From Streptomyces althioticus (GTDB lineage Bacteria > Actinomycetota > Actinomycetes > Streptomycetales > Streptomycetaceae), in contig BMSW01000002.1 of NCBI GenBank assembly GCA_014649355.1, forward strand, positions 496,001 through 560,000: a DNA stretch of 64,000 bases. The letters run 5' to 3'. The notes beneath the pieces are model-generated. The model had not been told where the DNA came from and did no database searches. It saw only the letters and a list, made by a program, of their open reading frames with translations. The translations under genes were made by a program, and so were the position numbers. Position 1 is the first letter of the stretch. The number at the start of each line of letters is the position of its first letter. Below, piece after piece: positions 17,811 to 26,330 of the stretch.

Positions 17811-18397
17811 GGACCTCGACCGAGCGCTATCGCATCCGCCCCGCACCCGGCGGCCTCGCTCTGGTGCAGGAGCTCCTCAACACCCGCGCCATCGCGCCGT
17901 ACGGCGAGGACGTGCTCGCCGACGGGGACAGCGGCGACCGGTGGCTGCGGGACGTGACCGCAGCCTGGGCCGAGGAGCAGGGCTGGCCGGGCCCCACCGG
18001 CGAGCCGCGGGCCGTGGACCTGGAGCGGGTGAGGGCGCTGCGGGAGCGCCTCGCCGCCCTGGTGACCGGCGAGGCGGAGCCCGTCCGGGCGCCCACCGAC
18101 GTCTCGCTGCGGCCGGGCCTGGACGAGGAGGGGCGGGTTGCCCTGGTTCCGGTCGGGGGCCCCGGCGAGTGGCTGGAGGCGGCCGTGTGGGCGCAGGTGC
18201 TGCTCGCTCAGGCGGACGGCACCTGGCAGCGGCTCAAGCTGTGCCGGGAGCCGGCCTGCCGGTCCGCGTTCTACGACCGCTCGCGCAACAACAGCGGCGT
18301 CTGGCACGACGTCCGCCGGTGCGGGAACGCCGCGAACCTGCGCGCGTCACGGGCCCGGCGGAAGCAGCAGGCGGCCGAGGCGCCGGCCGGGGAGTGA
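17804..18397 (+). CDS. CGNR zinc finger (ABATE domain) regulator
   Basis: A 197-residue protein of the CGNR/ABATE family, predicted stress-linked transcription factors. The N-terminal ABATE-like region (residues 10-150) is followed by a C-terminal zinc-binding motif: LCREPACRSAFYD, then RRCGNAANLRASRARRK. The signature CGNR reads CGNA here, with Arg four residues later. There is no ribosome site before the ATG, and the promoter position suggests leaderless translation. Divergence from the SDR gene suggests it regulates that enzyme. Confidence 0.82.
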   Translation: MSWTSTERYRIRPAPGGLALVQELLNTRAIAPYGEDVLADGDSGDRWLRDVTAAWAEEQGWPGPTGEPRAVDLERVRALRERLAALVTGEAEPVRAPTDVSLRPGLDEEGRVALVPVGGPGEWLEAAVWAQVLLAQADGTWQRLKLCREPACRSAFYDRSRNNSGVWHDVRRCGNAANLRASRARRKQQAAEAPAGE

Positions 18398-18485
18398 CCG
18401 CGCGGGGACGATCACGTCGTCTGCCAGAATGGGCGGCGTTCACAGGGCACCACGGGTGCCCGTCGCCGGCCCAGGAGCGTTCACG

Positions 18486-19445
18486 GTGTCGCCACAGCAC
18501 GGAACCCGCTCGTCCGCGCACGGCGGCGAACGGCCTCGGCGGCGCGGGCGGACGAAACCCCGCCCGGACCGCGAGCCCTCTGCCGTGACGAACGGCGGGC
18601 CCGCCGCCGTGAACCGCGAGGATCTGCGCGCCGACTGCTCGGCCTGCTTCGGCCTGTGCTGCGTCGCGCTGCCGTTCGCCCGCTCCGCGGACTTCGCCCG
18701 GGACAAGCCCGCCGGGCGGGCGTGCGGGCATCTGCGGGACGACTTCGGCTGCGGCATCCACGCCCGGCTGCGCGACGAGGGCTACCGCGGCTGCACCGTC
18801 TTCGACTGCTTCGGCGCCGGACAGAAGGTCTCGCAGGTCACCTTCGGCGGCACCGACTGGCGGCGCTCCCCGGAATCGGCGTCGGCGATGTTCGCGGTGT
18901 TCCCGGTCATGCGGCAGCTGCACGAACTGCTCGCGTACACCGCCGAGGCGCTGGAACTCCCGGCGGCCCGTCCCGTGCACCGTGAGCTGCGCCGGGCGCT
19001 CGCGCGGATCAACGAGCTGACCCGGGGCGACGCCGACTCGGTCGTCGCGCTCGACGTGAACGCGCTGCGCGGGGAGGTCAACCCGCTGCTGCTGCGGGCC
19101 AGTGAGCTGACGCGGGCCCGGGTGCCGGGCCGCGGGAAGGACCACCGCGGCGCCGACCTGATGGGCGCGCGGCTGGCCGGGGCGGACCTGCGCGCGGCGA
19201 GTCTGCGCGGCGCGCTGCTGGTCGGCGCGGACCTCTCGGGTGCGAACCTGCGCGACGCGGACCTGATCGGCGCCGATCTGCGCGGCGCGGATCTGGCGGG
19301 CGCCGACCTCACCGGCGCCCTGTTCCTCACCCAGGCGCAGCTGAACGCGGCACGCGGCAACACCGCAACGACGCTGCCGCCGTCGCTGGAACGCCCCGCC
19401 CACTGGGCGCGTGAGGGTTCAGCCGGCGGCGTTGTCGACGCGTAG
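18486..19445 (+). CDS. Cys-rich N-domain plus pentapeptide-repeat protein
   Basis: A 319-residue protein with an unusual two-part build. Residues ~40-120 hold a cysteine cluster (CSACFGLCC, ACGHL, FGCGIH, GCTVFDCFGAG) that looks metal- or iron-sulfur-binding. The last ~100 residues carry about a dozen A(D/N)LxG pentapeptide repeats (GADLMGARLAGADLRAASLR and onward), which fold as a right-handed quadrilateral helix; in QnrB/MfpA this mimics DNA. Function here is unknown. The GTG at 18486 follows CCAGGAG; the upstream frame overlaps the CGNR gene. Its 3' end overlaps the convergent SRPBCC gene by 27 bp. Confidence 0.75.
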   Translation: MSPQHGTRSSAHGGERPRRRGRTKPRPDREPSAVTNGGPAAVNREDLRADCSACFGLCCVALPFARSADFARDKPAGRACGHLRDDFGCGIHARLRDEGYRGCTVFDCFGAGQKVSQVTFGGTDWRRSPESASAMFAVFPVMRQLHELLAYTAEALELPAARPVHRELRRALARINELTRGDADSVVALDVNALRGEVNPLLLRASELTRARVPGRGKDHRGADLMGARLAGADLRAASLRGALLVGADLSGANLRDADLIGADLRGADLAGADLTGALFLTQAQLNAARGNTATTLPPSLERPAHWAREGSAGGVVDA

Positions 19446-19832
19446 CCGGACCTGCCGCTCCAGCCGCCGCAGGCTGTCGTCGAGGGCACCGGTCACCTGC
19501 TCCTCGCCGGGGTCGTGGCCGGCGTCGAAGAAGGAGAGGTGCACGGTCACCTCGCTGGCGCCGCTGTCGATGCCGGCGACCTGGAGCCACCCGGCGTAGC
19601 CGCCCTGCTCCCGTGTGCCCCATTCGATGCGCATCTGGTCCCGCCGGGCCCGCAGCAGGGCGGAGGTGTCCTCGTCGGTGCGGTCCTCGTGCACGGTGAC
19701 GGCAGGCAGGTCCTCGGCGCGCACATGCAGCTCCCCGGGCAGCCAGTCACCCATCTGGCCGATGTTGGCCGCCTGGTCGAAGACCTGCTCGGGCGGGCCC
19801 GGCATGGTCTGCGAGCGCTCGTACTCGGTCAT
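19419..19832 (-). CDS. SRPBCC (START-like) family protein
   Basis: A 137-residue single-domain SRPBCC protein: the opening (YERSQTMPGPPEQVFDQAANIGQMGDWLPG) is typical of polyketide-cyclase/Bet v1-like folds that bind hydrophobic ligands. No catalytic residues can be assigned. Conserved in actinomycetes as a small cytoplasmic protein. It heads toward the pentapeptide gene and overlaps it tail-to-tail. Confidence 0.7.
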   Translation of the reverse strand: MTEYERSQTMPGPPEQVFDQAANIGQMGDWLPGELHVRAEDLPAVTVHEDRTDEDTSALLRARRDQMRIEWGTREQGGYAGWLQVAGIDSGASEVTVHLSFFDAGHDPGEEQVTGALDDSLRRLERQVRLRVDNAAG

Positions 19833-19860
19833 CGGTGCACCGTCCTCGGTCGGTGACGGA

Positions 19861-19895
19861 CGCCGGGGCCGCCGACGGAGCGGGCGGCCCCGGCG
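19861..19895 (-). terminator. Terminator of DUF2795 gene
   Basis: Perfect 13-bp stem (CGCCGGGGCCGCC at 19861-19873, complement at 19883-19895) lying directly after the DUF2795 stop codon at 19902. Confidence 0.75.
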
Positions 19896-19901
19896 CGCGG
19901 G

Positions 19902-20096
19902 TCATTCGTTGCCGAAGACGGCCTTCTGCACCTCGTTGGGACCGTCGAACCGCTTGGTCCCGGTCTCCGACAGCTTCTTCACGAGGCCGTCGTCGGCGCC
20001 GTTGCTCCTCGCCACCGAGACGAGGTCGTCCTTGGCGGCGGGGTAGTCGGCGCCCTTGAGCGCCTTCTGCAGGTCGATCGGGCTGAGGTCGGCCAT
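19902..20096 (-). CDS. DUF2795 family small protein
   Basis: A 64-residue protein filled by one DUF2795 domain (MADLSPIDLQKALKGADYPA, SVARSNGADDGLVKKL). Domains of this type are all-alpha and of unknown function, common in high-GC Gram-positives. GGGAGG lies 8 bp before the ATG and a terminator follows, so it is an independent gene. Confidence 0.8.
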   Translation of the reverse strand: MADLSPIDLQKALKGADYPAAKDDLVSVARSNGADDGLVKKLSETGTKRFDGPNEVQKAVFGNE

Positions 20097-20366
20097 GGCG
20101 GGCCTCCCGTGGTGCGTCCGGCGCGGCGGTTCCGCGCGAGGACCGGCCGGGTACCCGGCGCCCGGCGAGCCGATTCAGCTCTCCTTCGCCCCCGTCGACC
20201 TCCCACGCGCCCGCACCGGGCCCGACACGGAAGACGAGGATCGCGCCAAGGGCGAGGGGCCCTCACCGAAGGGGGCCACGGGCTGCGTGACTCGCGTGGT
20301 CGCGGACGCCCACCGGTGCGACGCTGGGGTGGTCAGGTTCCGGACGAACAGCCTGGAGGGAGACCG

Positions 20367-21845
20367 ATGGGACGGGACGTCCCGGCGCTCACCTTCACCC
20401 GCGAGGACCGCCGGCAGTACCGGTTCAAGATGCAGCAGTGCCTCGACGCGCTCGCCCAGATGCTGCGCGAGTCCCGTTTCGAGGCCGAGCGGCCCCAGGT
20501 CGGTCTGGAGATCGAGCTGAACCTGGTCGACGACCGGGCCGAGCCCGCGATGCGCAACACCGACGCGCTGGAGGCGATCGCGGACCCGGCCTGGGACACC
20601 GAGCTGGGCCGTTTCAACCTCGAGATCAACATCGCGCCCCGGCGGCTCACCGAGGGCGGTCCCGACGCCTGGGAGTCCGAGATCCGCTCCGCCCTGAACC
20701 ACGCGGAGCAGCGCGCCCGTTCCATCGGCACGCACCTCATCATGACGGGCATCCTCCCCACCCTGCGCCACGAGGACGTCGGGGAGGGCGCCCTGTCGGA
20801 GAACCCGCGCTACCGGCTGCTCAACGACCAGATCTTCGCGGCGCGCGGCGAGGACCTGCACATCGAGGTGACCGGCGTCGACCGGCTGCGCACCTACGCG
20901 GACACCATCACCCCGGAGGCCGCCTGCACCAGCACGCAGTTCCACCTCCAGGTCGATCCCGAGGACTTCGCGGCGTACTGGAACGCGGCGCAGGCGATCG
21001 CCGGGGTGCAGGTGGCGCTCGCGGCCAACTCCCCGTTCCTGTTCGGCAAGGAACTCTGGCACGAGACGCGCGTCCCGCTGTTCGAGCAGGCCACCGACAC
21101 CCGCCCCGAGGAGATCAAGGTGCAGGGGGTGCGGCCCCGGGTGTGGTTCGGGGAGCGCTGGATCACCAGCGTGTTCGACCTCTTCGAGGAGAACCTGCGC
21201 TACTTCCCCGCCCTGCTCCCCCTGTGCGACGACCAGGACCCGGCGGAGACGCTGCTGCGCGGCGACATCCCGGACCTCGGCGAGCTGACGCTGCACAACG
21301 GCACCATCTACCGCTGGAACCGCCCGGTGTACGCCGTCTCGCGCGACAAGCCGCACGTGCGCATCGAGAACCGGGTGCTGCCCGCAGGGCCCACCGTCGC
21401 CGACACCCTGGCCAACGGCGCCTTCTACTACGGACTCACCCGCGGTCTGGTGGAGGAGGAGCGGCCGGCGTGGTCGCGGATGTCCTTCTCCGCCGCCCAG
21501 GACAACCTGCGCACCGCGGCCCGGTACGGCATCGACGCACGGCTGTACTGGCCCGGCATGGGCGAGGTGCCGGCGGCGGAGCTGGTGCTGCGGCGGCTGC
21601 TGCCGCTGGCGCACCGGGGGCTGGAGCTGTCCGGCATGGACGACGCGTGGCGGGAGCCGCTGCTGGGCATCATCGAGCAGCGCTGTGTGACGGGCCGCAA
21701 CGGCGCGGTGTGGCAGAAGGAGATGTTCCACCACATCGACGCGACCGCGCACTGCGGGCGGCACGAGGCGCTGCGCCGCATGACGCAGCAGTACATCGAC
21801 TACATGCATCTGAACGCGCCCGTGCACACCTGGCCCGTCGAGTGA
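20367..21845 (+). CDS. GCS2-family carboxylate-amine ligase (glutamate-cysteine ligase-like)
   Basis: A 492-residue ATP-dependent ligase of the GCS2/YbdK group (PF04107). Visible landmarks are the N-terminal VGLEIELNLVDD (acidic Mg2+/ATP-binding strand), LGRFNLEINIAPRRL, STQFHLQV and HVRIENRVLPAGPT. Because actinomycetes make mycothiol and not glutathione, these paralogues probably join other amino or carboxyl partners; the substrate is unknown. GGAGGGAG precedes the ATG. It is monocistronic and converges on the FAD-subunit gene. Confidence 0.85.
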   Translation: MGRDVPALTFTREDRRQYRFKMQQCLDALAQMLRESRFEAERPQVGLEIELNLVDDRAEPAMRNTDALEAIADPAWDTELGRFNLEINIAPRRLTEGGPDAWESEIRSALNHAEQRARSIGTHLIMTGILPTLRHEDVGEGALSENPRYRLLNDQIFAARGEDLHIEVTGVDRLRTYADTITPEAACTSTQFHLQVDPEDFAAYWNAAQAIAGVQVALAANSPFLFGKELWHETRVPLFEQATDTRPEEIKVQGVRPRVWFGERWITSVFDLFEENLRYFPALLPLCDDQDPAETLLRGDIPDLGELTLHNGTIYRWNRPVYAVSRDKPHVRIENRVLPAGPTVADTLANGAFYYGLTRGLVEEERPAWSRMSFSAAQDNLRTAARYGIDARLYWPGMGEVPAAELVLRRLLPLAHRGLELSGMDDAWREPLLGIIEQRCVTGRNGAVWQKEMFHHIDATAHCGRHEALRRMTQQYIDYMHLNAPVHTWPVE

Positions 21846-21863
21846 GGCGGAGGGCGCCCGGAC

Positions 21864-22583
21864 TCAGGTGTCGGCGCGCCCGAGGACGTCCGCCACCTCC
21901 CGCCGGACCACCTCCCGCGCCTTCCCGGGCAGGCCGCCCAGGGCCGTGCCGTCCAGGGAGTCGAGCACCCGGCGGGTGTCCGCCGTCGCGGGAACGCCGG
22001 CGCTGACGACCTCGTCGCCGTCCCGTACGGCGGTGTGCAGCCGCCGGCCGCCGTCCTCCTCGGCGTGCACGGCGGTGGCGACCACCAGCGGCGGCCGCCC
22101 GCCCGCCTCGCCGGGCGCCTTGTGGTAGCCGCTGACCAGGGGGCGGCGCCAGCGAATGTCCAGCATCAACGGGCGCTTGGCCACGACCTCCGCCAGGTCC
22201 GCCTCGTACGTGCCGTCGCGGTCCAGGACGGTCGCCCGCGCGTCCAGGACCAGCGCCGGGGGCAGCAGGCAGCGCAGGGTGCTGCCGACGATGTTGCCGC
22301 CCACGGTGGCCGTCCGGCGCACCGCTCCGGTGCCGATGGAGGCGGCGGCGCGGCGCAGCACCTCCGGCACCCGGTCGTCGACCTGGTGCAGCAGCACGGC
22401 CGCGCCCAGGGTCTCCGCGCCCACCACGGTGGCCTCGGGCAGCCGGCGCAGGGACATCGCCTGTTCCGGGAAGCCGTCGCGCTGCCACTGGGCCCACACG
22501 AGCGTGGCCCCTCCGACGGTCACCGCGCCCTCGGCCAGACACCGCCGGGCTTCGGACAGGGAGGTGGGAAGACGCAACAACAC
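21864..22583 (-). CDS. FAD-binding subunit of molybdopterin dehydrogenase family (orphan)
   Basis: A 239-residue protein of the CoxM/XdhB type (PF00941 plus the C-terminal CO_deh_flav_C-like part). The two FAD-binding segments are present: VGGATLVWAQ at 23-32 and RTATVGGNIVGS at about 90-101. Normally this subunit bridges a 2Fe-2S subunit and a molybdopterin subunit, yet neither is encoded beside it. It may serve a complex encoded elsewhere or be a repurposed solitary flavoprotein. GTG start at 22583. Confidence 0.8.
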   Translation of the reverse strand: MLLRLPTSLSEARRCLAEGAVTVGGATLVWAQWQRDGFPEQAMSLRRLPEATVVGAETLGAAVLLHQVDDRVPEVLRRAAASIGTGAVRRTATVGGNIVGSTLRCLLPPALVLDARATVLDRDGTYEADLAEVVAKRPLMLDIRWRRPLVSGYHKAPGEAGGRPPLVVATAVHAEEDGGRRLHTAVRDGDEVVSAGVPATADTRRVLDSLDGTALGGLPGKAREVVRREVADVLGRADT

Positions 22584-22825
22584 GGCGATCGACCTGCTTT
22601 CCTCTGCGGAAGGTTCAACAGGGGCGGGACGTACGGCATTTGACGGCGGGCGAGGATCGGCACCGCATTCTCCGCAGCGGACCGGGGGCGCGTACAGGGC
22701 TCACTCCCCTCGGGCGTGCTCCGATCTGGGACACCTTGCGCTCGGTCGTATGTTTGCCCCATGGTTGACGCGCGTCACACGGCTCGTTGCCCACCCCGAT
22801 CTCTCGTACCGGAAGCGGAGACCGC

Positions 22826-23563
22826 ATGTTGAAACGCGCACTGAGACTCGTGCTGTCTATTGTCATGCTCACGGCTGGCCTGGCGGCGGGTTCCCTCGCG
22901 ACCGCCGGGACCGCGCACGCCGACGGCTGCTACACCTGGAACCGCACCCTGTCCCAGGGCGCGTCCGGCGCCGACGTCACCCAGCTCCAGATCCGGCTGA
23001 GCGGCTACCCCGGCTACGGCGCCGTGCTGGCCGTCGACGGCCAGTTCGGCCCGGCCACCACCGCGGCCCTCAAGCGCTTCCAGTCCGCCTACGGCCTCGC
23101 CGCCGACGGCGTGGCGGGCGCCAACACCTTCAGCAAGCTGTACGCCCTCCAGGACGACGACTGCACGCCGGTCCACTTCGACTACTCCGAGCTGAACCGC
23201 TGCAACTCGACCTGGTCGGGCGGCGCGGTGAGCGCCGCGACGGCGAAGGCCAACGCCCTGCGCACCATGTGGAAGCTGGAGGCGCTGCGGCACGCGCTCG
23301 GCGACCAGCCGATCCGGGTCACCAGCGGCTTCCGCTCGCAGTCCTGCAACAGCGCGGTGGGCGGCGCGAGCAACAGCCGGCATCTGTACGGTGACGCCGC
23401 CGACCTCGGCGTGGGGTCGCACTCGCTGTGCACCCTGGCCAAGCAGGCCCGCAACCACGGCTTCAACGGAATCCTCGGCCCCGGCTACCCGGGCCACGAC
23501 GACCACACGCACGTCGACCACCGCGGCAGCCGCTTCTGGTCGGCCCCGACCTGCGGCATCTGA
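22826..23563 (+). CDS. Secreted M15-family peptidase with peptidoglycan-binding domain
   Basis: A 245-residue exported peptidase resembling the zinc D-Ala-D-Ala carboxypeptidase of Streptomyces albus G. A signal peptide ends near residue 32 (TAHA). Residues 42-108 form a PG_binding_1 domain (SGADVTQLQIRL, VDGQFGPATTAALKRFQ). The catalytic M15_3 domain has zinc ligands H186 and D193 (SRHLYGDAAD, the H-x6-D spacing of the family) and H229 (DDHTHVDH). Paired cysteines suggest disulfides. It trims peptidoglycan cross-bridges or stem peptides outside the cell. It converges on the GH16 glucanase. Confidence 0.9.
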   Translation: MLKRALRLVLSIVMLTAGLAAGSLATAGTAHADGCYTWNRTLSQGASGADVTQLQIRLSGYPGYGAVLAVDGQFGPATTAALKRFQSAYGLAADGVAGANTFSKLYALQDDDCTPVHFDYSELNRCNSTWSGGAVSAATAKANALRTMWKLEALRHALGDQPIRVTSGFRSQSCNSAVGGASNSRHLYGDAADLGVGSHSLCTLAKQARNHGFNGILGPGYPGHDDHTHVDHRGSRFWSAPTCGI

Positions 23564-23588
23564 CGTCCGCGCGCACGCCGGAAGACGA

Positions 23589-23616
23589 CGAGGGGGTCCC
23601 GCACGGGACCCCCTCG
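23589..23616. terminator. Bidirectional terminator
   Basis: Perfect 12-bp stem (CGAGGGGGTCCC at 23589-23600, complement at 23605-23616) with a GCAC loop, between the convergent M15 peptidase and GH16 genes. Confidence 0.88.
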
Positions 23617-23666
23617 CCTCTCACAGGCGCACCGTCACGGCGATCGGGCGCGGTCCGTCCACGGGG

Positions 23667-24920
23667 TCAGCCCACCGTCCACTTCTGGTTCGCGGTGCCC
23701 GAGCAGGTCCAGATCTGCAGCCGGGTTCCGTTGGCGGAGTTGTTGCCGGTCACGTCCAGGCACTTGTCGGCCTGGGGGTTGACGATGTCACGGGCGGCCG
23801 TGACGACCCAGCGCTGGGCGGCCGTGCCGTTGCAGTCCCACAACTGCACGGGGGTGCCGTCGGCCGTGCCGCCCGAGGCCACGTCCAGGCACTTGCCCAG
23901 CGCCCGGATCGTACCGTCGGAACCGGCCGTCCAGCGCTGCGCGGCGGTGCCGTTGCAGTCGTAGAGCTGGACAGGGGTGCCGTTGGCGGTGCCCGCCCCC
24001 GCGACGTCCACGCACTTGCCGGCCAGGCCGCGGATCGCGCCGCCGGTCGAGGTGTCGCCGGTCGTCACCGTCACGTGGTCCACGACGAGTTGCTGCGGGA
24101 AGACGGTGGAGCCGTCCGGGTCGCCGGGCCAGTAGCCGCCGACGGCCAGGTTGAGGATGAGGAAGAACGGCTTGTTGAACACCCACTGGCGGCCGCCCAG
24201 GTCGGCGGGCGTGCGGGTCTGGTAGACGTTGCCGTCCACGGACCAGGTGATGCGGTCGGGCGCCCAGTCGACGGCGAAGGTGTGGAAGGCGTCCGCGAAG
24301 GCCTGTCCGCCGGGCAGCGTGTAGCCGGCGCCGATGCCGCCGGACCCGGAGTAGCCGGGACCGTGGAGGGTGCCGTGCACGGTGGACGGCTCGAAGCCGA
24401 CGTTCTCCATGATGTCGATCTCGCCGGAGGCCGGCCAGTCGACCGGAGTGCCCAGCATCCAGAACGCGGGCCACATGCCCTGCCCGCGCGGGATCTTCAT
24501 CCGCGCCTCGACGTGCCCGTACTGCGCGGTGAACGTGCCGGAGGTGTTGAGCCGGGCCGAGGTGTACTGGCAGGTGCCGTACCAGCACCGGTAGTTGGCC
24601 GGATTCTCCTTGCGGGCGGTGATGACCAGATGGCCCTGGCCGTCGAGCGCCGCGTTGTTGTTCCCCGCGGTGTAGTACTGCCGTTCGTGGTTGTTGACGT
24701 TGTCGCCGGTCTCGATGTGCCACTTCGACCCGTCGACCGCCGCGCCGGCGGGTCCGTCGAAGGTGTCGGAGAAGACGACGGCGGCCGCGGAGACGTCGGA
24801 GGCCGGAGCGGTGGAGCGGGCGGGTTCGGCCTGGGCGGTCGTGCCGGTCACGCCGGAGGCGAGGAGCGCGGCGGACAGAGCGGCGACGAGCCATCTGCGG
24901 CGCGTGCGCGGAGAGGACAT
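23667..24920 (-). CDS. Secreted GH16 beta-glucanase with ricin-type lectin domain
   Basis: A 417-residue exported endo-beta-glucanase. After a signal peptide (residues 1-32) the GH16 domain (about 48-280) carries the catalytic motif GEIDIMEN: E167 nucleophile, D169, E172 acid/base, the pattern of laminarinase-type beta-1,3-glucanases. Residues ~290-417 form a CBM13 ricin-B trefoil with three repeats ending in QRW/QRW/QKW and GKCLDV-type strands. The ATG at 24920 follows AAGGGAG. A DasR-like box 110 bp upstream suggests control by aminosugar availability. Likely target is beta-1,3-glucan of fungal walls or plant callose. Confidence 0.93.
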   Translation of the reverse strand: MSSPRTRRRWLVAALSAALLASGVTGTTAQAEPARSTAPASDVSAAAVVFSDTFDGPAGAAVDGSKWHIETGDNVNNHERQYYTAGNNNAALDGQGHLVITARKENPANYRCWYGTCQYTSARLNTSGTFTAQYGHVEARMKIPRGQGMWPAFWMLGTPVDWPASGEIDIMENVGFEPSTVHGTLHGPGYSGSGGIGAGYTLPGGQAFADAFHTFAVDWAPDRITWSVDGNVYQTRTPADLGGRQWVFNKPFFLILNLAVGGYWPGDPDGSTVFPQQLVVDHVTVTTGDTSTGGAIRGLAGKCVDVAGAGTANGTPVQLYDCNGTAAQRWTAGSDGTIRALGKCLDVASGGTADGTPVQLWDCNGTAAQRWVVTAARDIVNPQADKCLDVTGNNSANGTRLQIWTCSGTANQKWTVG

Positions 24921-25029
24921 GGCTCTCCCTTCCGTACGGCGACCCGTGGGGACGGGTGCGCCGACCGTGGTGGGGGGTGAAGGTTCAACCACTTGATTCA
25001 AGATGTGAGATAAGAAGGCGTCAACCCCC

Positions 25030-25041
25030 TGGTACAGACCA
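25030..25041. promoter_or_regulatory. DasR-like operator (dre) upstream of GH16 gene
   Basis: CTGGTACAGACCAG (25029-25042) is a palindrome whose core TGGTACAGACCA differs at two central bases from the DasR consensus TGGTCTAGACCA. It lies about 110 bp before the glucanase start. It is also nested within a wider inverted repeat, GATGTGA (25002-25008) and TCACATC (25047-25053). DasR represses chitin and GlcNAc genes in Streptomyces; binding here is an inference. Confidence 0.5.
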
Positions 25042-25085
25042 GGATTTCACATCGGTCGAACCTCGGGTCCCCGGCCGGAAGACGG

Positions 25086-25442
25086 TCAGGCCGTGGTGCC
25101 CCAGGAGGTGCGGTGGGCGCAGTTCGGGTCGTGCTCGGTCGCGCACGACGTCCACCAGCGCTCGCAGCACGCCGCCTCCACCTCGGCCCGGGCCACGGCC
25201 GCGGCGGCCGCGTCCCGCCAGGCCGCCCGGCGCCCCTCGCGCTCGCGCAGCACGGCGACGGCCCGGCGCTCGTCGGCGATGACGGTCTCGCGGACCACGC
25301 CCAGGACGGGCGCGAGGGAGGCCGCGGCCATGGCGAGGGTGGTCCAGGCGGGCACGTCGCCCCAGGTGCGCACGGTGCAGTAGGCGAGCCAGAGGGCGAC
25401 GGCGATGTACAGGACGGTGAGAACCCGGCTGCCCCTGCTCAT
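25086..25442 (-). CDS. Small membrane protein, unknown function
   Basis: A 118-residue protein with two hydrophobic helices (about residues 7-25 and 32-52) followed by a cytoplasmic Arg/Ala-rich helix and a C-terminal cysteine-containing tail (CCERWWTSC, NCAHR) that could bind metal. No family is recognised. ATG at 25442 follows AAGGGAG, preferred to an upstream in-frame start at 25478. Confidence 0.65.
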   Translation of the reverse strand: MSRGSRVLTVLYIAVALWLAYCTVRTWGDVPAWTTLAMAAASLAPVLGVVRETVIADERRAVAVLREREGRRAAWRDAAAAAVARAEVEAACCERWWTSCATEHDPNCAHRTSWGTTA

Positions 25443-25673
25443 ACTCGTCTCCCTTCGGTCCGCCGGTCCGATGGACATCTGATGCCCCGGAAGCGCCCAT
25501 GCATGACACCGAGTTGCGAGAGGTCTTCGCCCTTTCCCACTTTCGGTTTTCCGTGGGTGTTCCCGTGCGGACGCCGGGGATGCGGACCGGTCCGGCCGGG
25601 GTGTGCGCTAGATTTTGCTCGCCCTTGACCGCGATCATTCACGATCTCTCACGCAACGGAGCCGGCGCACCTC

Positions 25674-26096
25674 ATGAACGACATCGTCAACGGACTCGGC
25701 CGGGCCGGCGCCTACAGCGCCCTCGGCCTCGTCCTGCTGGTCCTCGGCATCTTCCTGGTCGACCTGCTGCTGCCCGGCAGGCTCGGCCGGCAGATCTGGC
25801 AGGAGCGCAACCGGAACGCCGCCGTGGTGCTCAGCTCCTCGCTGCTCGGCATCGGCGGCATCGTGTTCACCTCCATCTGGACGACCTACGACGACTTCGG
25901 CAAGGGCCTGGTCTCCACGGCGGTGTTCGGCGTGCTGGGACTGGTGATGATGGCGGTGGCGTTCTTCGTGATCGACCTGGTCACCCCCGGGCGGCTCGGC
26001 GCCACGCTGGTGGAGGTGGAGCCCCACCCGGCGGTGTGGGTGACCGCTTCCTGCAACATCGCGGTGTCGGCCGTCATCTCGGCGTCCATAGCCTGA
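25674..26096 (+). CDS. DUF350 family membrane protein
   Basis: A 140-residue integral membrane protein with four predicted helices in two similar halves, each containing a VDLLLPGRLG / IDLVTPGRLG signature, the internal duplication typical of DUF350 proteins. Function unknown. Ribosome site is weak (GGAG about 12 bp from the ATG). A strong terminator follows. Confidence 0.85.
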   Translation: MNDIVNGLGRAGAYSALGLVLLVLGIFLVDLLLPGRLGRQIWQERNRNAAVVLSSSLLGIGGIVFTSIWTTYDDFGKGLVSTAVFGVLGLVMMAVAFFVIDLVTPGRLGATLVEVEPHPAVWVTASCNIAVSAVISASIA

Positions 26097-26120
26097 ACCG
26101 CCCCCCTTCCGTCCGCGCGT

Positions 26121-26164
26121 CACCGCCCGGCCGTCGCGCATGCGTGCGCGGCGGCCGGGCGGTG
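26121..26164 (+). terminator. Terminator after DUF350 gene
   Basis: CACCGCCCGGCCG (26121-26133) pairs perfectly with CGGCCGGGCGGTG (26152-26164); the enclosed 18 bases can themselves fold (CGCGCA...TGCGCG). It lies 25 bp past the stop. Confidence 0.8.
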
Positions 26165-26330
26165 CGTGTATGGGGGGTCGGCCGCCGGTGCCGCAGCGTA
26201 GAGGCGGCCGTGAAGTTGTCTCTTTCGGAGCGCTGCCGGGAAGGTCCGAGCACCGTTCGCCTGCGCCGACGCGCGCGACCGGTCGTCGGAACGGCACGTC
26301 CGGACGGACCGGACCGCACCGGCACGGCCG

